Both the position numbers and the translations under genes were made by a program. The notes under the pieces were generated by a model. It was not told the origin of the DNA. It made no database searches and saw only the letters and a program-made list of their open reading frames with translations. This document shows positions 1-8,329 of a DNA stretch of 64,000 bases, one piece after another. The first letter of the stretch is position 1. Each line of letters opens with the position of its first letter. The stretch spans positions 1-64,000 of the forward strand of contig NZ_JAJNCX010000007.1 of NCBI RefSeq assembly GCF_021026315.1, read 5' to 3'. The stretch comes from Rhizobium sp. C4. GTDB lineage: Bacteria > Pseudomonadota > Alphaproteobacteria > Rhizobiales > Rhizobiaceae.

Positions 1-60
1 AGCCTCCTGCTCGCGCAGCACCCCAATAATCTGCTCTTCTGTAAATCTCTGCTTCTTCAT
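1..60 (-). CDS. IS3-family transposase OrfA, N-terminal fragment (cut by window edge)
   Basis: Reading leftwards from an ATG at 60, the first 20 codons encode a peptide with the core KQRFTEEQIIGVL, the typical start of the small helix-turn-helix OrfA protein of IS3-family insertion sequences. The rest lies outside the window. OrfA binds the insertion-sequence ends and is normally joined to the DDE transposase OrfB by frameshifting. Its end sits just after the stop of the 86-538 gene, so an insertion sequence seems to have landed in, or right beside, the accessory genes there. The exact terminal repeat cannot be placed from one end. Confidence 0.7.
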   Translation of the reverse strand, partial: MKKQRFTEEQIIGVLREQEA

Positions 61-85
61 AAGTCCGTCCTCAATGGGCCGAACT

Positions 86-538
86 CTAATCAATTTTGGA
101 GGAAATTCTCAGTGGCAGGTCAGCCGCCTGAAGATCACGCTCGTTGATGGGCTCGATTTCTGACACGTAATCAGCCGCCAGGATGACTGGGGCAGGCAGG
201 TTTTCTCTGATCTCTGAAATAACGATCAGGCGGCGCATGTCGCGGCATTCCGACATGAAATAACTGGCAATTCGCTCATGCTTGTCGCTGTCTTCGATGG
301 TCATGACTGCGACATCGGGTTGATGGGATTCAGGTTGCGATCCGAAAAGCTCGGCTTTCGCCCCGTTCAGATAGTCAGAAGCATCGTAGCCTTCCGGCAC
401 CAGCAAGAGAGCTGCGCCATCATGGCCTGCGAAGAAAGCTCGATGCTGCTTCAATGCGCGCCGCAGCGAACAATAGAGCGCGTATTCGCGAGGCGTGGAT
501 CGAACGCGGCGTTGAAATTTTCCTTGAGACTTGGACAT
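86..538 (-). CDS. hypothetical protein, last gene of the tns-side gene string
   Basis: This is a 150-residue soluble protein with no signal peptide or membrane segment and no motif I recognise. It has a basic N-terminus (KFQRRVRSTPREYALYCSLRR) and a mixed alpha/beta-looking body. It lies 40 bp downstream of the 199-codon gene and on the same strand as tnsABC-tniQ, so it may be co-transcribed with the transposition genes. The TAG stop is followed within about 25 bp by the start of an IS3-family OrfA, so its C-terminus could have been altered by that insertion. The ribosome-binding site is weak. It could be an accessory transposition factor or ordinary cargo. Confidence 0.5.
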   Translation of the reverse strand: MSKSQGKFQRRVRSTPREYALYCSLRRALKQHRAFFAGHDGAALLLVPEGYDASDYLNGAKAELFGSQPESHQPDVAVMTIEDSDKHERIASYFMSECRDMRRLIVISEIRENLPAPVILAADYVSEIEPINERDLQAADLPLRISSKID

Positions 539-578
539 GGTCGTAAACTCGTAACGCAGAAAAAATTGGAAGAAGCGC

Positions 579-1166
579 TCAACCGCGATGGCGGCGTACC
601 AGCGATTCCGGGCTGATCAGCGAGTCGAGGTCGATGTCGACAAAACGCTGCAGAACAAGGCTCGCGAGCCCGGCTATGGGGTTCGTCTCCCTGAACGCAT
701 TCAGACTTTCTGCGAGTGATAGTGTGCCGTGTTCTTCGAGACCGGCGAGCAGCCGGATACGATCAGCCAATGACACTTCGACGCCGACATATCGGAGCAG
801 ATCGCGCGCGTTCTTCAACCGGATGGGATCGATGTCACCGCGCAAAATCGCTTTGTAACCATATCCTTCACTAACGACGACGTCGTTGATCCAGGTGGGC
901 GGCGCATCTTTCGAAAGGACGTCAATCACCAGGATGCCATTGTCGGTCTCGGCAATGATATCGGGCTTGTGCGTGTCATAGCCGTGACTGAAGGTCAGCT
1001 TGCGGCATGCCCATGCAGCAACCGAACTATCGACGTCCAACAGGCATCCAACATCACGGGCCAAAGGGCTCGTAAGGATCACGGGTCCGACACAACGGAC
1101 ATATTGAATTTTCGAGGAGGAATCAGTCGGGCTGAAAGCGCGACGTCTTTGGGTATGAACACTCAT
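579..1166 (-). CDS. hypothetical protein with TnsA-like nuclease-fold signature
   Basis: This is a 195-residue protein (a GTG at 1178 would add four residues). Residues roughly 25-90 show the pattern of the TnsA/VRR-type restriction-like fold: a stretch around VGCLLDVDSSVAAW, then KPDIIAETDNGILVIDVL. The latter matches the D...(D/E)xV core of such nucleases, but no lysine follows at the usual place (VIDVLSK is the closest). The C-terminal half is helical. It lies about 135 bp downstream of tniQ on the same strand. If the fold call is right, it may be a second TnsA-like factor or a target-site helper. The resemblance is by eye only. Confidence 0.5.
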   Translation of the reverse strand: MSVHTQRRRAFSPTDSSSKIQYVRCVGPVILTSPLARDVGCLLDVDSSVAAWACRKLTFSHGYDTHKPDIIAETDNGILVIDVLSKDAPPTWINDVVVSEGYGYKAILRGDIDPIRLKNARDLLRYVGVEVSLADRIRLLAGLEEHGTLSLAESLNAFRETNPIAGLASLVLQRFVDIDLDSLISPESLVRRHRG

Positions 1167-1301
1167 AACAGAACCCACAAACAGGCAATGGACCGTGCCC
1201 CATCGTCAGGGGCGGCGGATCAAAGCGATATTCGTAGGTTGTGCGAGCGTGTTTTCATGATGAGAACGAATAGAGAACAAAGGCTGAGTTGTCAAGGACT
1301 T

Positions 1302-3485
1302 TTATCGAGTGTTTGGGCGAATACTGACGCGGTGCATGCATTTTAAAAATGCAATGGCATTGTCGATGCTCGTGCCGTTGTCCACGTCGATCTGGAATTT
1401 GACACCTCCATCTTCCTCGTGCCGCCAGTCCAACCACGGCAGTGCTTCAGCAATCGCGGCACGCCGATCCATGACCAGGTTAAAACGCCGCTTCGAATGC
1501 TTCGGATGAATATGCATTTTCACAGACAAGCCGCCGTCATCACGCTTTTCGGCATAACAGGCGACCGTGCTCGTGGTTGTCGCGATTTTCGCACGTCCGT
1601 CTGTGAAGGTCTGTTGCACTGCATAGGGTAAGCCCTCTGTTTGGAGCCGTTCCTTCATGGCTTCCCAAAGCGGGCATGTTGCAACGATGTCATCAGGGTC
1701 ACGGTCCAAACCAAGCGCGGCTCTTGCTTCGGATCGAACGACAATTGTGCCTCCCAGCCGACCATCCCGAGGGTCGAAGACCGTTCTGATGCCACGGGCG
1801 CGAAGGGCAGTGCGAATGTTGCTGGGGCTGCAATTCAAATGCGAGCGGTAGAGCTGCGCATTGGCATATTTCCCGTCAAATGCCTCGAAAGACCGTCTGC
1901 GAACCATCGATTTCGTTTTCGAGATGGGAACCAATTTCAGCTGACCCTGCTTCGCCAGGCAGGAAATCGTCTGCATCTGCAACCCGGTTTGCGCCGCGAT
2001 CTCGGCAAAGGTCATGTCATCGGACCGGCGTTTGATCGCGATCTCATGACCTGCCGGAGCAACATCGACATCAAAACAAAGACTGGCGAAACCCTGATAC
2101 AGGGGGTCAGCGCGAACAGGTTGCAGGCGACCTTCCAGTACTGCAATCACCACATCGGAGGGCCTTGATCCGATCCGTCTCGCATATCCGCGTAAAGGCA
2201 ACTGTCCCGACATCGTTTTGGCCTTGGCTGATGGCAGCACCTTGGCAACCAGTCTTTCGACTTCCGATGCCACGTATCGACGCCCCCGCGTCTGCCCCCT
2301 CGACACGGCCGTGATCGAATTGATGAAGCCTGCCTTTTCCAGTCTTGAGAACTCATGAGCGCGCAAGCCGGAAATTTCTTCGCTTTCTGTTGCCGTTACG
2401 AGCTGATCGATGGTGTCCTTCAATCTGTCCATCATATCCGGATCGAAAAACAGGTTGTAGCGGTCGAGACCAAGGCCCAGGTGCTTTACCAGATTTTTCA
2501 ATCCGTCTTCGCTGATGTCGAGAACGCGCGATGCCTCCGCAAGGGTCAACTCCAGCCGATTTTCAGAAACCTGGTCCCTCAGAATGCGGGAAATTCTGCC
2601 CGTCTTGGCAAGGGCCTCCCTCATGGCTGCGATGCAATCGTCCACTAGGTCCGACCGTTCGCAAGGAACCACGAAGTTCAATGCACCGTAGACGAATTTC
2701 GAACCTCTCTTCCGTTCTTCCAGCGTCCAGTTCTCGGTCAGCCATTGCTGGATCGAGGCGACGAGATGCATCCGGCTTGCAGACAGTGCCGCATACGAGA
2801 GGGCAATATTTTCACCGCCATTCCGTCCACCCCTACGTTGAAAAATGCGCGACAGGAAAGTGATCGCATCGATAATCTCCGCCAACGGCCTGCCGACAAA
2901 CAACTCCGGCTCCGGACCGCAGTCATGGCGCAGGCGGTGGATGATGAATCCTTCGAACCGGGTGCAAGCATCGGAATGTCTGCACGCTGTTCGCGCGAGG
3001 TCTTCGCCACGAGGCGTTAACGTGACACCCGACTTGACCCACCGGAGCCATTCTCCTGCTTCGCTCTTTCCGTTGAGCTTCAGACCATGCAACGGGCAGT
3101 TCTGGAATGCCTGGATGTCCCACCAGACCTTGTGCGTGTGATCCTCGGCGAGACATGCCGGACATAAACGCCGCTTGGTGATGCTCAGCTGACGGACACG
3201 AACGGCATCGTCGCCAAGGTGGTAGAGCTTTCCTCTCCGCAATGGCGTTGCCTGGATCAAGACGTTTCTCGACGCTTCATCGAGCCCAAGCGTCAACAGC
3301 GAGTTCAGCAGCTCCTCGGGATTGATGTGCTTTCCATTCAGCCCGATTTCCGTCGCATAGATTTTCGTGCTCGAATGACCCTCATCCTCAACCAACCTCG
3401 AAAAGTAGCCATAAGATGGCTCTCCTGGTTCCGGCTTGAGGTGCCAACTGGAGAACGGGCGGGCAAGGATGTTCTCGACCTTCAT
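1302..3485 (-). CDS. tniQ: TniQ/TnsD-family target-selection protein of Tn7-like transposon
   Basis: TniQ/TnsD proteins recognise the insertion site and recruit the TnsC ATPase. This 727-residue protein opens with a proline-rich segment (PEPGEPSYGYFSRL) typical of TniQ. A zinc-finger pattern follows: CPAC at about residues 108-111 and CPLH at about 130-133, then another CRHSDAC cluster. After this comes a long C-terminal part with helix-turn-helix-like repeats, as in TnsD-type proteins that bind a fixed chromosomal site. The ATG at 3485 starts one base after the tnsC stop; the open frame extends further upstream but that would overlap tnsC. The length fits a site-specific TnsD-like selector better than the short TniQ of CRISPR-guided elements. 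The probable target is the tRNA-Thr gene at 13785. Confidence 0.88.
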   Translation of the reverse strand: MKVENILARPFSSWHLKPEPGEPSYGYFSRLVEDEGHSSTKIYATEIGLNGKHINPEELLNSLLTLGLDEASRNVLIQATPLRRGKLYHLGDDAVRVRQLSITKRRLCPACLAEDHTHKVWWDIQAFQNCPLHGLKLNGKSEAGEWLRWVKSGVTLTPRGEDLARTACRHSDACTRFEGFIIHRLRHDCGPEPELFVGRPLAEIIDAITFLSRIFQRRGGRNGGENIALSYAALSASRMHLVASIQQWLTENWTLEERKRGSKFVYGALNFVVPCERSDLVDDCIAAMREALAKTGRISRILRDQVSENRLELTLAEASRVLDISEDGLKNLVKHLGLGLDRYNLFFDPDMMDRLKDTIDQLVTATESEEISGLRAHEFSRLEKAGFINSITAVSRGQTRGRRYVASEVERLVAKVLPSAKAKTMSGQLPLRGYARRIGSRPSDVVIAVLEGRLQPVRADPLYQGFASLCFDVDVAPAGHEIAIKRRSDDMTFAEIAAQTGLQMQTISCLAKQGQLKLVPISKTKSMVRRRSFEAFDGKYANAQLYRSHLNCSPSNIRTALRARGIRTVFDPRDGRLGGTIVVRSEARAALGLDRDPDDIVATCPLWEAMKERLQTEGLPYAVQQTFTDGRAKIATTTSTVACYAEKRDDGGLSVKMHIHPKHSKRRFNLVMDRRAAIAEALPWLDWRHEEDGGVKFQIDVDNGTSIDNAIAFLKCMHRVSIRPNTR

Positions 3486-3486
3486 G

Positions 3487-4428
3487 TCATTCCTCCAGGA
3501 AGAAATCGTTGGTCGCGCCGACCGACAGTTCAGACCAGGACTCTTCGTGAAGGTGGCTTCGCATGATGCAGGCCGTTCCGTCGTTGATGGCCCGGTAGGC
3601 GGCCCGACGAACAAGGTTCATGACACGGCCGATAATGCCGTCGCTGTAGCGGTAGAAATCATAGGTCCATCCCGCTCTGCTCAAGCGCGAAGAGGCTGTA
3701 AACGGCATGCGCTTGTCGATGCCCTCAAGCAGCAGTCGGAAGTGCTCCATGCCGATCTCATCCGTTCCCATCGCCTGGATATGCTTGGCAGGGAAGCCGC
3801 CCCGTCCGACAAGGTAATCGATGTTGCGCACGAAGGTCTGCAGCCGCTTCTCGCCAACCATCAGGACATTGAGAGAATTCAAGTCCGCCAGCTGTTTGAC
3901 GAAACTCTGAAACTCGGCAACATGCTTGCGGTGACGGTCGAAAAACAGAAATTGCGCGTCATCGATGATGACCAGTTCGGTTCCTGCTCGTTTCAGCCGC
4001 AGCAGTGCGTTGCGCACCAGCGTCGGGATTTTTACAGACGGCACTGAACGGGCACCGGTCTCGAAGTAAATCCGTTCCGCCATTGTCGCAGGTGTCATTT
4101 CCGACGCTGCTGGAATGTAGACGACGGGGTAGATTTCGCCGTCATCCGCCAGTTTGGGCGGAATGTTTTCGGCGTAATACCGGCAGATGGCCGACTTGCC
4201 AGTTCGCGAATGACCAAGCAGCCCACCGATGTTGCCGGTGTCCGCGAGACCCCCTTCAATGGGATAATGGAAGCGGCGAATAAACTCCTGGGCAGCCTTG
4301 AACTGCGGATAGGGGTAGAGTGCCGTCTTTACCAACATCTGCCGCTCATGAATGGGAAGAGCGGCTGCAGCGCGACGCTCCTCGTCGGTGCGATACGGTG
4401 TGATATGGAATGTCTGTCGGCTGGTCAT
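3487..4428 (-). CDS. tnsC: TnsC/TniB-family AAA+ ATPase of Tn7-like transposon
   Basis: This is the regulator ATPase that links target selection to the transposase. It has 313 residues, with Walker A GHSRTGKS at about 72-79, Walker B ELVIIDD at about 151-157, and a downstream arginine-rich sensor region (VGRGGFPAKHIQ). The size matches the TniB/short TnsC class. The ATG at 4428 lies two bases after the tnsB stop and is chosen over the in-frame ATG at 4443, which would overlap tnsB. Its stop is one base from the tniQ start, so the three genes are almost certainly translated as one coupled operon. Confidence 0.9.
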   Translation of the reverse strand: MTSRQTFHITPYRTDEERRAAAALPIHERQMLVKTALYPYPQFKAAQEFIRRFHYPIEGGLADTGNIGGLLGHSRTGKSAICRYYAENIPPKLADDGEIYPVVYIPAASEMTPATMAERIYFETGARSVPSVKIPTLVRNALLRLKRAGTELVIIDDAQFLFFDRHRKHVAEFQSFVKQLADLNSLNVLMVGEKRLQTFVRNIDYLVGRGGFPAKHIQAMGTDEIGMEHFRLLLEGIDKRMPFTASSRLSRAGWTYDFYRYSDGIIGRVMNLVRRAAYRAINDGTACIMRSHLHEESWSELSVGATNDFFLEE

Positions 4429-4430
4429 GA

Positions 4431-6692
4431 TCAATCGTCCCATTCTGCGTTGCGAGCGCGGATGTCATCGATCTTGTCGACTGCACTGCTCGCAGACGTT
4501 GTTGGATTTTCAGGCGCATCGACAGCTTCTGGAGGCCGTCCATCCCGTTCCTGTTCAGACGCTGCCGTTGCTCGGACAGGGGGCTTTCGCGACGGCACGG
4601 TGGGCGCTTCAAAATCGATGCGGCCGCCGCCCTGAGGCGTGGGTTCGACCTCGATTGTCCTGGTGTATTGCAGGCGCTTCTGGTTCGAACCAAGAAAGCG
4701 TGCCAGCTTGTGAGCGGTGTTGTGCTTCTTGCGAAGCGAATGCAAGTCCATCAGCTCATTCTGAAGTGCCGCCATTGACTCGTAGAGGGCGGATGCATCC
4801 TCAATCGCCTTGTTGCGCTTGAGGTGGTATTGCATCACCTTCTCGTGCTGGAACTTGCTCAGACCCTTGGCATACTTCTGGTCAGACGGCGTTGCCGGGA
4901 CCAGATAGATGCGATTGGAATACGGGTCGTGGGCCCAGACATGATCAAGGTTCTTTGGGTCCCTGATGACCATGTACTTCCGGCCCTGCTTGTGATGAGG
5001 GTGAAGCAGGATCGCCTGGAGCGATGGGTCTTGGTAGATGATATGGCTCCATTGGATGCCGTATTGCTGAATGGTGAGATATTTGCAGTTGCCCGCAAGC
5101 CGAACGAAGATTTCTTCGTCGACTGGAACAACCGGCTCGCTGAGCGCAATTCCCTTCTCCCAAAGGTCGGCAGGAACGCCTTTGGCTCGGGCAATGTGAC
5201 CCAATCCGGCATGAGCCCGACGGTTATGGATTTCGGCAAAATAGCGATAGAGGAAGCCTCTGACTTCCTGCATTGTCAGGATCGGAACGCCCTTCTGCTT
5301 GATCTCGTCAAACATCTTGCGTTCGTCGATGGAGCCAGTTGTCGTGCCCGGGAGACGATGGACAAGGTCCTGATTGACCAGATGAAAGAGGTGTTCCTCG
5401 GCACCCTTTTCATGCGGGTGCCCCGGTCTGTATTCGACAGTCTGAAAGCCGAGTTGGATCGCTGCGTTCTGGATGTCGTATCCCAGGAAATGAAGCGCAT
5501 TGTCGACACCAATTTTTGATGGTCTGCCATACCACGGGAATTCCACCCCCTCCGGCAGCTCCTCGGGCCGCTTCGGAAAAATGGCGTTGCGTAAACCGGA
5601 AAGGAAAGTATCGAAACTGGGAGTTCCGAAACTCAGTTCAAAACCAAGAACGATGCCGCTGTGCCGGTCTCTGAACGTCAACAGGTCCGGTCTGCCATAA
5701 GCGACCGGATGTTCGTCATCGATGACGACAATATCCAGATCGGTGTGGTCGACGTCGACAACATCGAGCGGTCGTGTCGGCCTCTCGATACGAGCCCGCG
5801 TCGCATGCTTTCGTTCCGCAAATTCGGGACCGTAGGTCAGGAAATCGTGCGTGAAGTGATCGAGGTCAGACAAACGTCGCTGAACCGTTCGATCCGACAT
5901 CTGAAACTTGCCGTCTTTGAACATCCAGCCGAGATCGGCATATTCGCCCTCCGGACTGCACAATTTCCTGATGCGGGCGTCAACGGCAAGCCAGGTGCCC
6001 TTTGACCCCGATACTGCATCCTGAATTGCCAAGGAGACCATCTCTTCAACCCGCCGCGCAAACACATGTCTCCGGTTTCCCGGACGCGGCATGGGTGCCA
6101 GCGCAAGCATCCTGTCGAAATACCGTCCCTCTTCCTGTTTTCCGATCCAGCGGTAAACAGTGGGAACCGATGGAGGCGTCTCACCAAGCTTTTCTGCGAC
6201 TTCGGCAATGACCCGCTTGATAATCTTCCTGGAATGTTGGCCAAGGCCTGCCTTCCTGCACGCGTCTGCAATTGCGTCCAGGTAGGCCGCCCTGCGCTTC
6301 GGCTCCTTCAATTCCTTTGCAGTCATCACCAATGCGCTGCCAGGGACTGCACCGCGATCATCCTTTTGGGAGACGGAGACCGGTCTGATCTGGTTGTTCG
6401 CATTCAGATGGGCGATCTGGAAATGGCTGAGGTAAACTTGCGCGCCATATTGCATGTCTTCCAGCACCACACGCGTCGGCGCGTCGCCAGATTTGTGCAA
6501 CCATTGTTTGACGATGAAATGCCCGTAGGCCTGCCGGTCAGGCGTATAGAGGAAATACCGGTCGTTCACGTTCATCTTGAACTCCTGGGTCTCTTTGACC
6601 GAGGGGTCGTGCAACGGTACGGCAAGGGCCTCATGCGAAAGCAGCTTGTGAACCGGGTTCAAGAACTCGAAACGGTCGGGGACGATGCTCAT
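4431..6692 (-). CDS. tnsB: TnsB-family DDE transposase of Tn7-like transposon
   Basis: This RNase-H-fold transposase cuts and joins the 3' ends of the element. The 753-residue protein has an N-terminal region with helix-turn-helix segments (about 150-300) for binding end repeats. The catalytic core follows: D315 in VVDVDHTDLD, D397 in IGVDNALHF, and the glutamate at about 432/433 in HEKGAEEHLF. A Mu-type C-terminal beta-barrel region and a charged tail (after about 650) that should contact TnsC come next. It overlaps tnsA by four bases (ATGA), showing tight coupling. All three acidic residues are present, so the enzyme looks intact. Confidence 0.92.
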   Translation of the reverse strand: MSIVPDRFEFLNPVHKLLSHEALAVPLHDPSVKETQEFKMNVNDRYFLYTPDRQAYGHFIVKQWLHKSGDAPTRVVLEDMQYGAQVYLSHFQIAHLNANNQIRPVSVSQKDDRGAVPGSALVMTAKELKEPKRRAAYLDAIADACRKAGLGQHSRKIIKRVIAEVAEKLGETPPSVPTVYRWIGKQEEGRYFDRMLALAPMPRPGNRRHVFARRVEEMVSLAIQDAVSGSKGTWLAVDARIRKLCSPEGEYADLGWMFKDGKFQMSDRTVQRRLSDLDHFTHDFLTYGPEFAERKHATRARIERPTRPLDVVDVDHTDLDIVVIDDEHPVAYGRPDLLTFRDRHSGIVLGFELSFGTPSFDTFLSGLRNAIFPKRPEELPEGVEFPWYGRPSKIGVDNALHFLGYDIQNAAIQLGFQTVEYRPGHPHEKGAEEHLFHLVNQDLVHRLPGTTTGSIDERKMFDEIKQKGVPILTMQEVRGFLYRYFAEIHNRRAHAGLGHIARAKGVPADLWEKGIALSEPVVPVDEEIFVRLAGNCKYLTIQQYGIQWSHIIYQDPSLQAILLHPHHKQGRKYMVIRDPKNLDHVWAHDPYSNRIYLVPATPSDQKYAKGLSKFQHEKVMQYHLKRNKAIEDASALYESMAALQNELMDLHSLRKKHNTAHKLARFLGSNQKRLQYTRTIEVEPTPQGGGRIDFEAPTVPSRKPPVRATAASEQERDGRPPEAVDAPENPTTSASSAVDKIDDIRARNAEWDD

Positions 6693-7459
6693 CTTCCACC
6701 TCCCGCCACGCGCCTCACGACGCTTGTCTCCGAAAATGGACGGTCGAGATCGATCTCCAATTCGCCAAGGATCACCAGTTGCATGACGCCGGAAAATGTC
6801 AGGCTGCGATCCCGTTGAGGTCGCAGAATTTCATCGAATGCCTGGTGCTGCTGGCCGAGTTTCACCTCGCGCAACAACGTGCCAAGCGTCACCGGCATCT
6901 GAACGAAGCGGAGCAATTGCCGAAGCTTTGCGAGAGGTACGTTCGATTGCGCAACTGCCCGGTGGGCCCAGAGCGTCTTGATATTGTCGAAAAGCGGCTG
7001 CGCGTGGATATGCCGCTCATCGAGGACGGTATAGGCGCTGTCATAGACATCACGGCAGAATTCGCGAAGGTTCAGCTCCCTGTCTTCATAAAAGCTGTTT
7101 GCCTGCCGGATTTGATAGGGAACGAAGTCGATGAAGACGACCGAGCCATCCTTTTTAAGGACCGCCAGATCGGGCGTCTGTTCGCGCTTTTTCAGGTTGC
7201 CGGACTCGTCCATCACCCCGAACACGAGGGAAAGGGGATAGGGCGAAATCCGCCTCACCTGCGGATCGGTGTCGATATGCATCAACCCGTCCGCCATCAG
7301 CGGCGCGCGATAGCGGATTTTTTGTTGCGGTGCCTTGCTCGTTGGAAACCAGCCCGGCAAGGTCTTGTGCCTCAGGCGGACGGGTGGCGACCAGACGGGC
7401 TCGTGGCCATCGCTGAAAATGCTCGACAAGGAATGGCGAGCGCGAAAATCTACGCTCAT
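6689..7459 (-). CDS. tnsA: TnsA-like endonuclease of Tn7-like transposon
   Basis: TnsA makes the 5'-strand cuts that turn Tn7 transposition into cut-and-paste. This 256-residue protein is first in the tns operon and has the TnsA layout: an N-terminal nuclease domain (ISPYPLSLVFGVMDES, then QTPDLAVLKKDGSVVFIDFV) and a helical C-terminal domain for TnsB/TnsC contact. The aspartate of TPDLAV fits the catalytic Asp. However, the usual (Q/E)VK tail of the site reads FIDFVPYQ here, so the lysine is not obvious and activity is uncertain. The start at 7459 has GGGAGA 5-6 bases upstream. The operon promoter should lie in 7460-7780. Confidence 0.78.
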   Translation of the reverse strand: MSVDFRARHSLSSIFSDGHEPVWSPPVRLRHKTLPGWFPTSKAPQQKIRYRAPLMADGLMHIDTDPQVRRISPYPLSLVFGVMDESGNLKKREQTPDLAVLKKDGSVVFIDFVPYQIRQANSFYEDRELNLREFCRDVYDSAYTVLDERHIHAQPLFDNIKTLWAHRAVAQSNVPLAKLRQLLRFVQMPVTLGTLLREVKLGQQHQAFDEILRPQRDRSLTFSGVMQLVILGELEIDLDRPFSETSVVRRVAGGGR

Positions 7460-7843
7460 GAGAAGTCTCCCTCAGCACGCAGGCCCATGGCTCGCGCGCA
7501 GCAATGATTTCGGTTCTGACGAAAGCGGGATCAGAAACCTATTAGGAGACGGGAGACGGTTGCGCCGGGACGACGCTGATGGTGCCGAAATCGGCTAGTT
7601 GAGAGTTGGCAATTGGTGTTCATGTCGACCATCGCTGTTGCATTGAAAGCAGTTCGATGGGACGGGCTCCGCGATTACGCCGAGCCAAAGGTCTGACTCA
7701 ACGAAAACGAAGGAAGCGGCCGTCCCGCTTGCATAGCTGTCGTATCGATATCGTTGTCACGTTCAGGTCCTTTTAAAACGGGGCGTCAGCCTCGGATGAC
7801 GGGAATATGTTCTACGTTTGTTCCAAAGTCAAGGAGGTGTTTT

Positions 7844-7903
7844 ATGCGTTTTCGTTTGGTCGCCGTCACTCGGACTGCCCGGTATAGGGGCACGTCCGAG
7901 TGA
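7844..7903 (+). CDS. possible 19-codon leader or micro-ORF
   Basis: An ATG at 7844 is preceded by AAGGAGGTG (7831-7839), one of the strongest ribosome-binding sites in the window, 4 bases upstream. The frame reads MRFRLVAVTRTARYRGTSE and stops at TGA 7901-7903, inside the right arm of a 12-bp inverted repeat. The peptide is rich in arginine (6 of 19). A strong Shine-Dalgarno followed by a short Arg-rich peptide whose stop sits in a hairpin looks like a translated leader or a small regulatory peptide. No gene in the same direction follows, so it may be a relic, a leader cut off from its gene, or chance. Confidence 0.4.
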   Translation: MRFRLVAVTRTARYRGTSE

Positions 7904-7905
7904 CG
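7864..7905. repeat. 12-bp inverted repeat, possible transcription terminator
   Basis: The arms CGTCACTCGGAC (7864-7875) and GTCCGAGTGACG (7894-7905) are perfect complements. The loop contains a further TGCCC/GGGCA pairing, so a hairpin of about 17 bp with one bulge can form. It begins 11 bp after the end of the DUF6527 gene in the direction of that operon, a natural place for a terminator. No T-tract follows on either strand, so it would be an atypical intrinsic terminator. It overlaps the stop of the micro-ORF. Confidence 0.55.
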
Positions 7906-7915
7906 CTTGCGCCTG

Positions 7916-8329
7916 TCACAGTCCAAGCCAAGAAGTGAAGCGCTTCCAAAGCTTGCCAAAGAAGCCAAGTTCCTGGGCCTGACGTTCAGCGTGAGCCGCC
8001 GCAGAAACACGTTGGTCGTGCACTCGATTGGCTTGTATCTCATCCGCAGAAAAAGCGCGCGTCCATCTGATCTCGTTTCGCGCTATGACGTAATGGGACT
8101 GGCAAGCTGAACTCCAATTCCCGATTGACGGATGAAGTGTGACAAGCCCATTTTCGTTTTTCATCTCCCATTTTCCAGGCTTCAGCGGCGTTACGATCTT
8201 TACGCCGCAACCGCAGCAGCAATTGTGTGCAGCGGTGCCGAATTCTTCGGAAATGTATAGGACGCCGTCATCCATCACCTTCGGTATTCGGCGAACAAAT
8301 TCCGGGTGTATCGACTTGAGCTTTGTCAT
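7916..8329 (-). CDS. DUF6527-family cysteine-rich protein of ubiquitin-like operon
   Basis: This 137-residue protein has the DUF6527 signature: CCCGCG at residues 37-42 followed by TPL, a LHPSIGNW segment at about 65-72, and CQSHY at 76-80. The cysteine pair plus Cys76/His79 would make a plausible metal site. In other genomes such proteins occur with multi-ubiquitin and ThiF/E1 genes, where a zinc-dependent role in processing or removing the ubiquitin-like protein has been suggested; I infer the same role here. The C-terminus is basic and hydrophobic (FFGKLWKRFTSWLGL), possibly amphipathic. The start at 8329 (MTKLKS) overlaps the E1 gene by 62 bp; an ATG at 8338 is also possible. Confidence 0.75.
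   Translation of the reverse strand: MTKLKSIHPEFVRRIPKVMDDGVLYISEEFGTAAHNCCCGCGVKIVTPLKPGKWEMKNENGLVTLHPSIGNWSSACQSHYVIARNEIRWTRAFSADEIQANRVHDQRVSAAAHAERQAQELGFFGKLWKRFTSWLGL

Larger units (their letters stand above)
7460..7915. other. 456-bp intergenic region between tnsA and the ubiquitin-like operon
   Basis: No ordinary gene is seen here. It should contain the promoter of the leftward tns operon and the 3' end of the leftward ubiquitin-like operon. It also holds a tiny rightward reading frame with a strong Shine-Dalgarno sequence (7844-7903) and a long inverted repeat (7864-7905), listed separately. I searched by eye for copies of the 21-bp end repeats found at 13709-13772 and saw none, so this does not look like the matching end of that element. 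Confidence 0.6.

Noticed and set aside
7460-7843. Right end of the Tn7-like element directly upstream of tnsA
   Set aside because: No tandem repeats like those at 13709-13772 and no convincing TGT-starting terminal repeat could be found by eye.
7786-8110. Overlapping frames on both strands around the end of the DUF6527 gene
   Set aside because: They are shadows of the DUF6527 coding sequence and the hairpin region, without ribosome-binding sites or recognisable domains; only the 19-codon frame with a strong Shine-Dalgarno was kept as a low-confidence feature.
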